From positions 1-35,240 of the forward strand of contig JAIRXH010000129.1 of the NCBI GenBank assembly GCA_031268385.1: DNA of 35,240 nucleotides, given 5' to 3'. Shown here one piece after another: positions 15,487 through 23,451 of this stretch (positions are counted from its first letter, which is position 1; every line of letters starts with the position of its first letter). The position numbers and the translations under genes are program-made. This stretch comes from Treponema sp. (GTDB taxonomy: Bacteria; Spirochaetota; Spirochaetia; Treponematales; Breznakiellaceae). The notes under the pieces are model-generated. The model ran no database searches. It had not been told where the DNA came from and saw nothing but the letters and a program-made list of their open reading frames with translations.

Positions 15487-15921
15487 TTAGCGTTCGTTCT
15501 GCTGAACCGCCCTGTACTGCGGCGAATCTTCAACAATTTGCATAAGTTCAATCCGAATGCCATCCGGGTCCGTTATCCAGGCCTGCCAGTTGTTGTCACA
15601 GCCCTGCACGGGCTCGCTGGTAAATACCCCTCCCTCTTTTTTTATTCTTTCGGCAACAGAATGAATATCATCGACCAGAAGGCTGACATGATTAAAGCCG
15701 CGCAGCTCTTCCTTCCAGGGATTATCCGTGGCGCCGTTATAGAAAAGTTCCGCGAATTGGCCGTTGCCTATGTACAGGTAGTTTATCCAGGGCGCCCCTG
15801 TTTTCGGGTTTTTGATTTCAAATGATTTTTTGAAACCAAGCACTCTCGTATAAAAATCAAGAGACTTGTCCATGTCTTTTGCCGTTATCGCAATATGCGC
15901 GAAACCTGTAATTTTCCCCAT
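15487..15921 (-). CDS. VOC superfamily protein (lactoylglutathione lyase-like)
   Basis: A 144-aa protein of the glyoxalase I fold. Module 1 begins FAHIAITAKDMDKSLDFYTRVLGF, module 2 GFNHVSLLVDDIHSVAERIKKEGG, and the end WQAWITDPDGIRIELMQ carries the classical last Glu ligand. His8, Glu58, His77 and Glu123 (approximate) would make a metal site. The start has AGGAGG upstream. It is the first gene of a minus-strand series leading to the other VOC protein, DmpF/DmpG homologues, the kinase and the BMP importer, and is preceded by a dense palindrome cluster. Substrate unknown. Confidence 0.82.
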   Translation of the reverse strand: MGKITGFAHIAITAKDMDKSLDFYTRVLGFKKSFEIKNPKTGAPWINYLYIGNGQFAELFYNGATDNPWKEELRGFNHVSLLVDDIHSVAERIKKEGGVFTSEPVQGCDNNWQAWITDPDGIRIELMQIVEDSPQYRAVQQNER

Positions 15922-15947
15922 CTTTTTTCGTCCTCCTGAATATAATG

Positions 15948-15984
15948 GACTTGTTTAGTAACCCGGTTGGTTACCAAACAAGTC
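15948..15984. repeat. Long palindrome 1 of 3 (16-bp arms)
   Basis: Arms 15948-15963 and 15969-15984 pair at 15 of 16 positions plus one G-T, around the loop CGGTT. The outer part is GACTTGTTT / AAACAAGTC. It lies in the region upstream of the VOC gene. Confidence 0.75.
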
Positions 15985-15986
15985 TT

Positions 15987-16031
15987 GCGATTTTGTAAGG
16001 CTAAAGCCAGGCTTTAGCCTTACAAAATCGC
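15987..16031. repeat. Long palindrome 2 of 3 (22-bp perfect arms)
   Basis: Arms 15987-16008 and 16010-16031 are perfect reverse complements with a single A between them. The arm begins GCGATTTTGTAAGG. Such a near-spacerless palindrome would extrude as a cruciform or form a very stable RNA hairpin. Confidence 0.85.
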
Positions 16032-16046
16032 GTTTTGAAGCGGAAT

Positions 16047-16074
16047 TTGTTCAATAACTGAAGTTATTGAACAA
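16047..16074. repeat. Long palindrome 3 of 3 (13-bp perfect arms)
   Basis: TTGTTCAATAACT, two bases (GA), then its exact reverse complement. AT-rich, unlike a typical terminator stem, and without a following U-run on either strand. Confidence 0.8.
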
Positions 16075-16142
16075 CTCTAATATGAAGCCCCCAAAGGGAC
16101 GCCTCTTGCCACAGCAGCTTTGGTTTGAAACCGGCTCATCCG

Positions 16143-17042
16143 TCAGTAGTTTTCCCTCTCCTCAAAATACCCGCCCGACTTGAGGCATGTTACCGTGAAC
16201 AGCATGGTAATAATCAGCATCACCCAGGAAAGGGCGCAGGCGTATCCCATGTTTCCGTAAGTAAAGGCGTTCTGATAAACATAAAGGGCGTAGGTATACG
16301 TCTTGTCCATCGGCCCTCCCCGGCTGGTCATGGTGAGCGGTTCCACAAACATCTGCATAAGACCGTTGATGGTGTTGACCACGTTGAAAAGGATGATGGG
16401 TTTGAGCATCGGTACGGTAATGTGGATAATCTTGTGCAACAGGTTACCGCCGTCAATGTCCACCGCCTCGTACAGATCCCGGGGAATGTCCTGAAGCCCG
16501 CCCAGAAAAATAATGATCAGATTGCCGGAAACCCATGTCCGCATGATGATCAGGGCGGGTTTGGACCATGTCAGGCTCGCAAGCCAGCCGGGCCCCCGGA
16601 TGCCAAAAAACGCAAGCAGGCTGTTGATAAGCCCGGAATCCACGTTGAAGAGCCATATCCAAAGGACGCACAGTATGATGGTGGGCACCAGCGTAGGCAG
16701 AAAGAAAAGAACCCGGAATCCCGCAAAACCCTTGAGGTTCTTGTTATCCAGCAGGATGGCGATTGTGAGGGTAGTCAAAATAATAAGGGCTCCCCCCGCG
16801 AATACCATAAACAGGGTGTTCTTTACAACCGTAACGAAAATTGCGTCGCTGAACATGTTCCTGTAATGTTCAAAGCCAATAAAAACGGGGGGCCGCAGCA
16901 ATCCCGAATAGTCGGTAAAGGAATAATAAAACGCCTGCAGCATCGGGTAAAGGGTAAACCCCAAAAAACCCACCAGCCAGGGAGAAATGAATATCAGCCC
17001 GTTCCGCAAGGTGCGAATTTCTCTCAGTTTCGTGCCCGTCAT
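16143..17042 (-). CDS. Carbohydrate ABC transporter permease, MalF/UgpA type
   Basis: A 299-aa inner-membrane permease with six predicted helices. The first is LIFISPWLVGFLGFTLYPML, and the EAA-type cytoplasmic loop reads DLYEAVDIDGGNLLHKIIHITVPMLKP, where the ATPase docks. The start chosen is ATG 17042 with AGGGGG upstream; the frame also runs to a TTG at 17072 inside the neighbouring gene. It forms the channel with the MalG-type partner encoded just upstream and receives substrate from the lipoprotein at 18066. No ATPase gene is in this cluster, as is usual when a shared MsiK/UgpC-type ATPase serves several importers. Confidence 0.92.
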   Translation of the reverse strand: MTGTKLREIRTLRNGLIFISPWLVGFLGFTLYPMLQAFYYSFTDYSGLLRPPVFIGFEHYRNMFSDAIFVTVVKNTLFMVFAGGALIILTTLTIAILLDNKNLKGFAGFRVLFFLPTLVPTIILCVLWIWLFNVDSGLINSLLAFFGIRGPGWLASLTWSKPALIIMRTWVSGNLIIIFLGGLQDIPRDLYEAVDIDGGNLLHKIIHITVPMLKPIILFNVVNTINGLMQMFVEPLTMTSRGGPMDKTYTYALYVYQNAFTYGNMGYACALSWVMLIITMLFTVTCLKSGGYFEERENY

Positions 17043-17052
17043 CCCGTACCCC

Positions 17053-17919
17053 CTAACCTTTGATGCCTTCAAAGGAAATACCCTGGATAAAGTATTTCTG
17101 CAGAAGAAAAAAGATAATCAGTACCGGCAGCGTCATTAAAACGCCGATAGCCATCAGCAAATTCCAGCGTGGATCGTTTGCGTGCATAATCTGCTGAACC
17201 CCGATGGAAAGGGTGTACAGCCTGTCCCTGGTCATAAAGAGCAGGGGGCCTAAAAAATCATTCCATGAATTGAGAAACGCGAAAATGGCCACGGTGGTAA
17301 CCGCCGGCCTTACCAAAGGCAGGCATATTTGGGAAAAAATACGCATCTCCCCCGCGCCGTCGATAAAGGCAGCCTCCGACAGGGCGTCCGGGATGGTAAG
17401 GAAAAACTGCCGCATAAGGAAAATGAAGAACGCATTCCCCAGAAAAGGAGTTACCGTCAGGGGCGCGAAGGTCCCGATCCAGCGGAGCCTCTGGAATACC
17501 ATGAAAAGGGGAATCATGATTACCTGAAAGGGCAGCATCATAGTCATAAGCACAATTATGAACACCCAGTTCCGGCCCTTCCATTTGATACGGCTGAAAC
17601 CGTATCCGGCAAGAGTGGCGGAAAAGACCGAGCCGACAATATTACAGGCGACAATAAAGAGGGTATTCCGCAGATACAAAAAGAAGGGAAAGGCAAAAAT
17701 GGCCCGCGTGTAATTGGCCCATTGAAGCTGCTTGGGGAACCACACTACCGGTGTCGTAAAAAGTTCCGTACTCGTCTTGAGCGAACTGATTATAAGCCAA
17801 TAAAAGGGAACCCCGTAAACCAGCGCCAGTACTATCAACATGGCATACAGCATCAGAGGTTCAACGTAGCGGTTTACACTCTTCCTTAACAATCTCCGCA
17901 GGGAATCAATTTTCACCAT
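17053..17919 (-). CDS. Carbohydrate ABC transporter permease, MalG/UgpE type
   Basis: A 288-aa membrane protein with an N-terminal helix LYAMLIVLALVYGVPFYWLIISSLK, the characteristic FLYLRNTLFIV segment, and an EAA loop LSEAAFIDGAGEMRIFSQICLPLVRPA. The C terminus FIQGISFEGIKG is the family's typical ending (Q..TGGAVKG-like). It lies ten bases before the MalF-type partner and follows the binding-protein gene across a stem-loop-bearing gap of 146 bases. It probably imports an oligosaccharide or glycoside. Confidence 0.92.
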   Translation of the reverse strand: MVKIDSLRRLLRKSVNRYVEPLMLYAMLIVLALVYGVPFYWLIISSLKTSTELFTTPVVWFPKQLQWANYTRAIFAFPFFLYLRNTLFIVACNIVGSVFSATLAGYGFSRIKWKGRNWVFIIVLMTMMLPFQVIMIPLFMVFQRLRWIGTFAPLTVTPFLGNAFFIFLMRQFFLTIPDALSEAAFIDGAGEMRIFSQICLPLVRPAVTTVAIFAFLNSWNDFLGPLLFMTRDRLYTLSIGVQQIMHANDPRWNLLMAIGVLMTLPVLIIFFLLQKYFIQGISFEGIKG

Positions 17920-18001
17920 TATTACCCTCTTGCTTTGGTAAAGAACAGGGCCATCCCTTTTAACAGCCTGTCACACGATCATCACTGTACGGAAAAATAA
18001 A

Positions 18002-18058
18002 ATTCCCCGCGGGATGGTCCAAGGCAGGAAACCTGCCCTGCGCGCCGCCGCGGGGAAT
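18002..18058 (-). terminator. Stem-loop between binding-protein and permease genes (partial terminator)
   Basis: Outer arms ATTCCCCGCGG / CCGCGGGGAAT (18002-18012, 18048-18058) enclose a second hairpin GGCAGG-AAA-CCTGCC (18023-18037). On the minus strand the outer stem is followed by TTTTATTTTT. In binding-protein operons such a structure lowers permease expression relative to the binding protein and shields its mRNA 3' end. Confidence 0.65.
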
Positions 18059-18065
18059 CCGCCGT

Positions 18066-19391
18066 TTACTGCCTCTGCAAGGCCCGGCCAAGTTCAGTCT
18101 GCAGGGCAGTCTCAACACCGCGCAGACCATTCATGATGTCATTATTGGTGTAGATTGCCTCGTCCCGGAAAGCCGTCAAACGGTCGTTCAACATGTTGGT
18201 TATGGGAGACAACACCCACTGTCCGGAATTCTGGTTGAAGGTTACGTCAATACACACCATCAGATAGGGATCTTTGTTCTCGTAAAGGGACAATCCTTCA
18301 AACGCGCCCTTGTAGACGCCCAGAGAACGCCACTGTGCGTTATTGTCTTCAAGAATCTTGCTCTGCTCGGTGTAATCGGCAAAGACCACGGCGGCCTTTA
18401 CATTCTTCGCGCCCTTGGGAGAAGCGTAGTTATTACCGGTCAGGCTGCAGCCGCCGTAATGTTCGGCGTCAATGGCCGGAATGGGAGCCACGTTGAATTT
18501 GGTGTCCGGGGCGTAGATCCGCAGTGCGTTACAGAACCAGTTCCCTATCACCGTCATGGCCACCTTGCCCTGCATAAAGGCATGGTCCGGGGAAAAGGCA
18601 GCGCCAAGGCTGGAAGTAAAAGCCCGCATCCGTTCAGGATCGTGCCGCTGGGCATAGGAACGCTGCCATTCAAACACCCGCGCAACTGCGGGGTTCGCCA
18701 GTGTCAGCGTATCGGTCGAATAATTGTATACATCGGCGGCAAACTGCCGGTACCAGGTAGGAGCATCCGCGCCGGCGTCAAGCCAAGGGATAAAACCGTA
18801 GCGGGTTACATCCTGGCCGCTGGAAACGGTCAGCCTCCGGGCATATTCGTCCAGCTCGGCGATGGTTTTGGGCGGATTTAACGGATCCAGACCCGCTTCC
18901 TCAAAAAGATCGGTACGATAGAAAAGGAGGATCGTATCCGTATTGTGGGGGAAAATGTACGTGACCCCGTTGTACTGCATAAGCGGAATAACTGCGGGGT
19001 TAATATTGTTGAAATCAATCCCCACTTCCTTGAATATGTCGTCAAGGGGCTCAAAAGCTCCCTGCGCCGCCAGAGAATAGGTTTCGGCCAGCGCGTCGCT
19101 TTCGATAAGGTCGGGCACATCCCCCGAATTGATGGCCGCCATGAGTTTTCCGTTGCGAATCCCGGCCGCGTCCGGCACATAGGTGGATTCCACCGTGTAG
19201 TCGGGATTATCCTTCATAAATTCATCGATAACCCACAGTTCCCATTTTTCCGAATCACCGCCAAAGGGATACCAGAACTTCAAGAGCTGCTTGGAACCCG
19301 CGGCGGCCACATTCTCATTATTCCGGCACCCGGGCAATAACGCCACACAGGCAAGCAGAACCACCAACAAGCACATACCCATTTTTTTCAT
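18066..19391 (-). CDS. Carbohydrate ABC transporter substrate-binding lipoprotein
   Basis: A 441-aa exported protein of the extracellular solute-binding family 1. It has a signal peptide with lipobox LLPGC and opens with the family pattern LLKFWYPFGGDSEKWE. DFMKDNPDYTVESTYVPD-like and NGKLMAAINSGDVPDLI segments follow, and then GVTYIFPHNTDTILLFYRTDLFEEAGLDP. GAGGAGG precedes two in-frame ATGs six bases apart; the second (19391) has the better spacing. It is anchored outside the inner membrane and delivers sugar to the two permeases downstream. A TATAAT flanked by an inverted repeat lies about 45 bases upstream. Confidence 0.93.
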   Translation of the reverse strand: MKKMGMCLLVVLLACVALLPGCRNNENVAAAGSKQLLKFWYPFGGDSEKWELWVIDEFMKDNPDYTVESTYVPDAAGIRNGKLMAAINSGDVPDLIESDALAETYSLAAQGAFEPLDDIFKEVGIDFNNINPAVIPLMQYNGVTYIFPHNTDTILLFYRTDLFEEAGLDPLNPPKTIAELDEYARRLTVSSGQDVTRYGFIPWLDAGADAPTWYRQFAADVYNYSTDTLTLANPAVARVFEWQRSYAQRHDPERMRAFTSSLGAAFSPDHAFMQGKVAMTVIGNWFCNALRIYAPDTKFNVAPIPAIDAEHYGGCSLTGNNYASPKGAKNVKAAVVFADYTEQSKILEDNNAQWRSLGVYKGAFEGLSLYENKDPYLMVCIDVTFNQNSGQWVLSPITNMLNDRLTAFRDEAIYTNNDIMNGLRGVETALQTELGRALQRQ

Positions 19392-19417
19392 CGTCATACC
19401 TCCTCAAAAATATCAAC

Positions 19418-19459
19418 TTTTCCCTGCGGAAAACAACATATTATACACCCCAGGGAAAA
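19418..19459 (-). promoter_or_regulatory. Candidate promoter -10 with flanking inverted repeat
   Basis: On the minus strand TATAAT (19445-19440) lies between perfect 9-base arms TTTTCCCTG / CAGGGAAAA (19459-19451 and 19426-19418). No good -35 is visible at 16-18 bases, which fits an activator-dependent or repressor-bound promoter for the sugar importer. Confidence 0.45.
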
Positions 19460-19620
19460 ATCGTGCTCACCAATAATTGCCAATACTTCTCAATTCTTGC
19501 TTTTTTTGTGTTTTTGATCCTGCTTTGCCCTTTTACGGCAGCCAACAGGACGATTTTGAAATGTCACCGCATACGGTCATGGTACAGGGTTCCCGCCATG
19601 GCAACAACAGCGCGGACCGC

Positions 19621-20334
19621 TTACCAGGGGACTTCCTTCCCGTGAAAATCGACAAAAAGAATGTCTTCGCTCAGGGTATCCGCCGATTTGAGCAGATCAA
19701 CGATGAGCCGGCCGTTTTCTTCCGGATCGCAGGTAGCGCGGGGTCCACCCATATCGGTCCGCATCCAGCCGGGATCGATGAGCAGGGTCCGCACCTTCCG
19801 TTTTCGTATTGTGTTGCTGTACAGGCGGAAGGCCATGTTCAGCGCCGTTTTGGATACCCGGTAGGCAATTTCAACCTCGGTGGCGGGATTCCGGGTAATG
19901 CTTCCCGCGCCTGACGACACGGCAAAAGACCAGCTTCCCTCGCGCAAAAGAGGATCAAAGGCCTTTACCACCCGCATAACGCCCGCCGTGTTTATATTGA
20001 AGGTCTTGTCCATTTCGTCAAAATCGGCGCGGGTATAATCGACAAGATGCCCCAAATCAAAATTGACGCCCGCGTTGTTGACAAGCATATCAAGATGATC
20101 CGTGCGGGCTTTTACCGCTTTCGCCGCCCTGTTCACGCTTTCGGTGGAACCCACGTCACAGGGCACCACGATCAGCGTATCGGGAAAACGCGGCAAAAGG
20201 GAAGGAAGTTCCTTTCCGTCGCTACGGACAAGGGCATAGACCGTGTCTCCCGCGGCAAGAAAATCCCTGGTCATCACAAGACCGAGGCCCCGGGAAGCGC
20301 CGGTAATGGCGACCGTTTTTTTCAGGTTGTTCAT
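19621..20334 (-). CDS. Short-chain dehydrogenase/reductase (SDR)
   Basis: A 237-aa classical SDR. The cofactor loop is TGASRGLG (residues 10-17), the structural motif NNAG follows in DMLVNNAGVNFD, and the catalytic Ser (SSGAGS) and YxxxK (YRVSK) are present. The C-terminal DPGWMRTDMGG is typical. It should use NAD(P)H to oxidise or reduce a carbonyl or alcohol; the substrate is not evident. It lies between the sugar importer and the divergent DUF1080 gene, so a sugar or ketone substrate is plausible. Confidence 0.9.
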   Translation of the reverse strand: MNNLKKTVAITGASRGLGLVMTRDFLAAGDTVYALVRSDGKELPSLLPRFPDTLIVVPCDVGSTESVNRAAKAVKARTDHLDMLVNNAGVNFDLGHLVDYTRADFDEMDKTFNINTAGVMRVVKAFDPLLREGSWSFAVSSGAGSITRNPATEVEIAYRVSKTALNMAFRLYSNTIRKRKVRTLLIDPGWMRTDMGGPRATCDPEENGRLIVDLLKSADTLSEDILFVDFHGKEVPW

Positions 20335-20473
20335 GATAATCCTTTTTATCCTTAATACGGACGAGGCCCCAAACCGGACCGGGCACGGAGGATCATTATA
20401 GACACTAGCAATTTTTGAAAAGACTGTCTAGTATGAAGCGGATTTCAGATACACCTTACTCAAGGAGAGTGAT

Positions 20474-21298
20474 ATGGCAGGCGCGGACAGGGGCAGGGCT
20501 CTTTTTGACGGAAGCACATTGAAGGGCTGGCACACGGCGCCGAGGCTTCCCACATCACGTTACCCTGGAGGGCCTGAACCCGACACTACAACCGGACATT
20601 ACAAGACCGCCCAATCCACCGGCGGCGCGTGGTCGGTTATTGACGGGGTCATCACCGGAGCCCAGGGAATCAGGGGTTACGGCGGCTACCTTTTGACCGA
20701 TGAAAAATTCGCCGATTTTGAGCTTTCCTACGACGCGAAGCCCGACTGGCCGGTGGATACGGGACTGTTGGTACGGACAACGGCACGGGCAACCCAGGGT
20801 TTCCAGATTCTCCTTGATCACCGCAAGTCAGGCGCCATCGGCGGTTTTTACGGCAACGGCATCGGCGGTTTTCACGCTGTTTCCTTTAATGTCGACGTTC
20901 TGCGGGACGGTAACGGCAGGCCGCAAAAGCTCGTCGTGGAAAAACCCGAGACAAGCCTGGAACCCGTTACCGGCGCCAAGAAGGCGCTCTTGAGCCATGC
21001 CATTGAGCCTGAAGAATTCCTCAGAATCTGGCGCTGGAACGACTGGAATACTTTTATGGTCCGCTGCGCGGGGGAATACCCGGTCTTGACCACCTGGATA
21101 AATGGGGTCAAGGCTTACGAGATGGACAGCGGGAAAATTGACTGGCCCGATTACGACAAAGAGGCGGTAGCCGCGCTGCTGGGCAGAGCCGGCCATATCG
21201 CGCTGGAGGTCCACGACAACGATCCCGGCATGGGAGATGACCGCTGGGCTCCCGGCGCGGTCTGCCGCTGGAAAAACATCTGCATCAGAGAGCTGTAA
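20474..21298 (+). CDS. DUF1080 (3-keto-disaccharide hydrolase-like) protein
   Basis: A 274-aa protein of the DUF1080 family, a concanavalin-like fold linked to 3-keto-disaccharide hydrolysis. The opening RALFDGSTLKGWH is the family hallmark, followed by WSVIDGVITG, LLTDEKFADFELSYDAK, DTGLLVRT and the ending HIALEVHDNDP with WKNICIREL. No signal peptide is seen, so it would be cytosolic, which is unusual because many relatives are exported. An AAGGAGAG site lies just before the ATG. Together with the SDR and the importer it suggests glycoside handling. The last 14 bases overlap the convergent AraC gene. Confidence 0.85.
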   Translation: MAGADRGRALFDGSTLKGWHTAPRLPTSRYPGGPEPDTTTGHYKTAQSTGGAWSVIDGVITGAQGIRGYGGYLLTDEKFADFELSYDAKPDWPVDTGLLVRTTARATQGFQILLDHRKSGAIGGFYGNGIGGFHAVSFNVDVLRDGNGRPQKLVVEKPETSLEPVTGAKKALLSHAIEPEEFLRIWRWNDWNTFMVRCAGEYPVLTTWINGVKAYEMDSGKIDWPDYDKEAVAALLGRAGHIALEVHDNDPGMGDDRWAPGAVCRWKNICIREL

Positions 21299-22196
21299 AC
21301 TCCCCGAAACCCGGCCCTGGTTCGGAGAATTCTTCCCGGCCTGTTGACATTGGAAAACCGCTCAGGAGATCGACGCCGGAAACGCCGTTTTCGCGGCGGT
21401 AATCCCTTGGCGTAAAACCGGTTAACAACTTGAAAGTTCTGTTGAATGTTTGAAGCGAATTAAATCCGGAATGAAACGCTATATCGGTAACAGACATTTT
21501 TGACTCCCTCAGATAACGTTCCGCAAAGGAAATCCTGGTTTTGACAAGGTATGAATGAAAAGACTGTCCGGTAATATTCTTGAAGAAATGGGAAAAATAA
21601 AATTTGTTCAAATTCAGCGCGTCCGCGGCTTCCTTCAGCGTAAATTCGGGATCGCCTATATTCTTGAAAATAAGGGCGAGTATCTGTTTTGATTTGGACG
21701 ACGATACGACGGCAGAGCGGCCGGGCATTTTCCGCAGCACCATGAGCATCACCTCGTAAAGCCCCGACTTTACCGCGAGCTGATACCCCGCCGTTTTTTC
21801 CGTATACTCACGGAATATCCTGTACAGCAACTGCCGCAGATGAACGCAGACGGCTTCTCCCATCCTTTTTCCCAGCACCGGATTTTGAAATATTACATCG
21901 CGCATGTTTATAAAGCTTTCGTCAAAAAACGTGATGTCGAACTGAAATCCTTTTATGGCTGTTTCCGAAGGCGAATCCAGATAGCCGTGTACGGCGCCGG
22001 AATTGATCATCACAACATCACCGTCTGACGCCTCAAATATCGCGTCATTTACGGAGACATGCACACTGCCTCCTGAAACAAGGATAATTTCAAAACAATC
22101 ATGCCAGTGCAGCGGAAATGATGCCTTGGCGCTTTCCCAGCAAAGAAAGGGAAATGTGGGCTCCAGTTTCTTTCTTTCAAGATAACGCTGATCCAT
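21285..22196 (-). CDS. AraC-family transcriptional regulator
   Basis: A 303-aa regulator. The N-terminal cupin sensor contains FPLHWHDCFEIILVSGGSVHVSV and GDVVMINSGAVHG, typical of sugar-sensing AraC proteins. The C-terminal double helix-turn-helix reads FTLKEAADALNLNKFYFSHFFKNITGQSFHSYL, then VTDIAFHSGFNSLQTFNRTFKLLTGFTPRDYR. The likely targets are the adjacent DUF1080 / SDR / sugar-importer genes, by inference from position. It is divergent from pyrB, with 292 bases between them holding hairpins and the pyrB leader. Confidence 0.92.
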   Translation of the reverse strand: MDQRYLERKKLEPTFPFLCWESAKASFPLHWHDCFEIILVSGGSVHVSVNDAIFEASDGDVVMINSGAVHGYLDSPSETAIKGFQFDITFFDESFINMRDVIFQNPVLGKRMGEAVCVHLRQLLYRIFREYTEKTAGYQLAVKSGLYEVMLMVLRKMPGRSAVVSSSKSKQILALIFKNIGDPEFTLKEAADALNLNKFYFSHFFKNITGQSFHSYLVKTRISFAERYLRESKMSVTDIAFHSGFNSLQTFNRTFKLLTGFTPRDYRRENGVSGVDLLSGFPMSTGREEFSEPGPGFGEFTAL

Positions 22197-22289
22197 AAGC
22201 CGTATTCCCCGGTGGTTTTCCCCCGAACCCGTGAAAACAGAAACAGTGTATCATATCCCGAGGCGTTTGAGGAATACGCTTCGCAGCCC

Positions 22290-22348
22290 GGAGTTTCGCC
22301 AAAGGCGAAACTCCCCAGCCGAAGGCAAAGCAGAGCTTTGCCTTCGGC
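22290..22348. repeat. Two adjacent perfect hairpins upstream of the pyrB promoter
   Basis: Hairpin 1 is GGAGTTTCGCC-AAA-GGCGAAACTCC (22290-22314). Hairpin 2 has 14-bp arms beginning GCCGAAGGCAAAGC around AGA (22318-22348). Neither has a U-run. The arm GGAGTTTC/GAAACTCC recurs twice in the array at 33787-34006. Confidence 0.7.
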
Positions 22349-22350
22349 CC

Positions 22351-22380
22351 TTGTCCTTTCCCGCCCTGGTGTGGTAGACT
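22351..22380 (+). promoter_or_regulatory. Candidate pyrBI promoter
   Basis: TTGTCC (22351-22356), 18 bases, TAGACT (22375-22380). Four of six consensus bases in each box. Transcription would start near 22387, at the leader ORF. Confidence 0.45.
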
Positions 22381-22386
22381 GGGGAC

Positions 22387-22419
22387 ATGCACTTTACCGG
22401 CCGCTTCAATATAACGTAA
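22387..22419 (+). CDS. Possible pyrB leader peptide (10 aa)
   Basis: ATG to TAA encodes MHFTGRFNIT and ends seven bases before the terminator hairpin. The placement is like the pyrL leader of enteric pyrBI, though this peptide is much shorter and no strong ribosome site precedes it. Speculative. Confidence 0.3.
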   Translation: MHFTGRFNIT

Positions 22420-22425
22420 CTTCAG

Positions 22426-22451
22426 AAACCGCCTTCGGGCGGTTTTTTTTT
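22426..22451 (+). terminator. Terminator/attenuator in the pyrB leader
   Basis: AACCGCC, a TTCG tetraloop and GGCGGTT are followed by a run of T to 22451, 38 bases before the pyrB start. No plus-strand gene ends within the preceding 1.1 kb, so its natural role is attenuation of pyrBI. Confidence 0.7.
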
Positions 22452-22488
22452 GCGCGGACCGGCCGGATCAAGGACATGAGGGGGGAAC

Positions 22489-23451
22489 ATGCTTGAGGGA
22501 CGATCCCTTATAGAACCGCTTAATTTTACCATGGAAGAGATGGATCTGCTTTTCAGTCTGGCTGAAAAAATAGAGGAGGACGGGACATACCTTAGGGAAA
22601 GCTGCCGGGGAAAGCTCCTTGCGACCCTTTTTTTTGAACCCAGCACAAGGACGCGCCTTTCCTTCGAGGCGGCCATGCTCCGTCTGGGGGGAAGCTGCCT
22701 GGGCTTTGCGGAGCCCGGCTCCAGTTCCACCGTAAAGGGGGAAAGCCTCGCCGATACCATCAAAACCGTTTCCTGTTATGCCGACGCCATAGTCATGCGA
22801 AACCCCAAGGAAGGGGCGGCCCTTCTGGCATCGCGCGTTTCGCCTGTGCCGGTCATCAACGCGGGCGACGGGGGGCATCACCATCCGACCCAGACATTAA
22901 CGGATCTCCTTACCATACGCAGGCTGCGTGGGACAGGCGGAACGGCGGGCGGCATAGGAGGGCTTACCGTCGGCTTCTGCGGCGATCTGAAATTCGGCAG
23001 AACCGTTCATTCACTGGCAAAGGCGCTGGCCAGATATGAAAGGATCTCCATGGTTTTTGTCTCGCCGGCGGAACTTAAAGCCCCCGGTTACATCACAGGT
23101 CATCTGGAAGACAGGCGCGTACCGTTTACGGAGACGGAAAGCCTCGAGAAAGTCATGGGAGATCTCGATGTCCTCTATATGACCAGGGTCCAGCGGGAAC
23201 GCTTCTTCAACGAGGAAGACTACATACGCCTCAAGGACACGTACGTGCTTAACAGTGAAAAAATGAAAAACGCGAAAAAGGATCTTGTTATCCTGCATCC
23301 CCTGCCCAGGGTAAACGAAATAGCCCCGGAAGTGGACGCCGATCCAAGGGCGGCGTATTTCAGGCAGGCCAAATACGGCATGTATGTACGTATGGCACTG
23401 TTGTCGTCAATACTCGGAACGGCAGAACATAAAGGAGAAATTCCATGCTGA
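22489..23451 (+). CDS. pyrB: Aspartate carbamoyltransferase, catalytic subunit
   Basis: A 320-aa enzyme that condenses carbamoyl phosphate with aspartate in the first committed step of pyrimidine synthesis. The carbamoyl-phosphate site [13 protein letters not shown], the [13 protein letters not shown] block, the RVQRERF segment and the C-terminal HPLPRVNEI are all present. Its ATG follows GAGGGGGGA. The gene ends in a short overlap with pyrI, so it forms the allosteric PyrBI holoenzyme rather than the PyrB-DHOase form. The leader terminator just upstream suggests regulation by pyrimidine-dependent attenuation. Confidence 0.97.
   Translation: MLEGRSLIEPLNFTMEEMDLLFSLAEKIEEDGTYLRESCRGKLLATLFFEPSTRTRLSFEAAMLRLGGSCLGFAEPGSSSTVKGESLADTIKTVSCYADAIVMRNPKEGAALLASRVSPVPVINAGDGGHHHPTQTLTDLLTIRRLRGTGGTAGGIGGLTVGFCGDLKFGRTVHSLAKALARYERISMVFVSPAELKAPGYITGHLEDRRVPFTETESLEKVMGDLDVLYMTRVQRERFFNEEDYIRLKDTYVLNSEKMKNAKKDLVILHPLPRVNEIAPEVDADPRAAYFRQAKYGMYVRMALLSSILGTAEHKGEIPC

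Noticed and set aside
16125-17063. Plus-strand frame of 312 codons
   Set aside because: Antisense to a clear MalF-type permease.
17218-17228. Further copy of the AGCTCTGTCCC motif (CAGCCTGTCCCT)
   Set aside because: It lacks two core bases, and such weak matches are expected by chance in GC-rich genes; the same applies at 23981.
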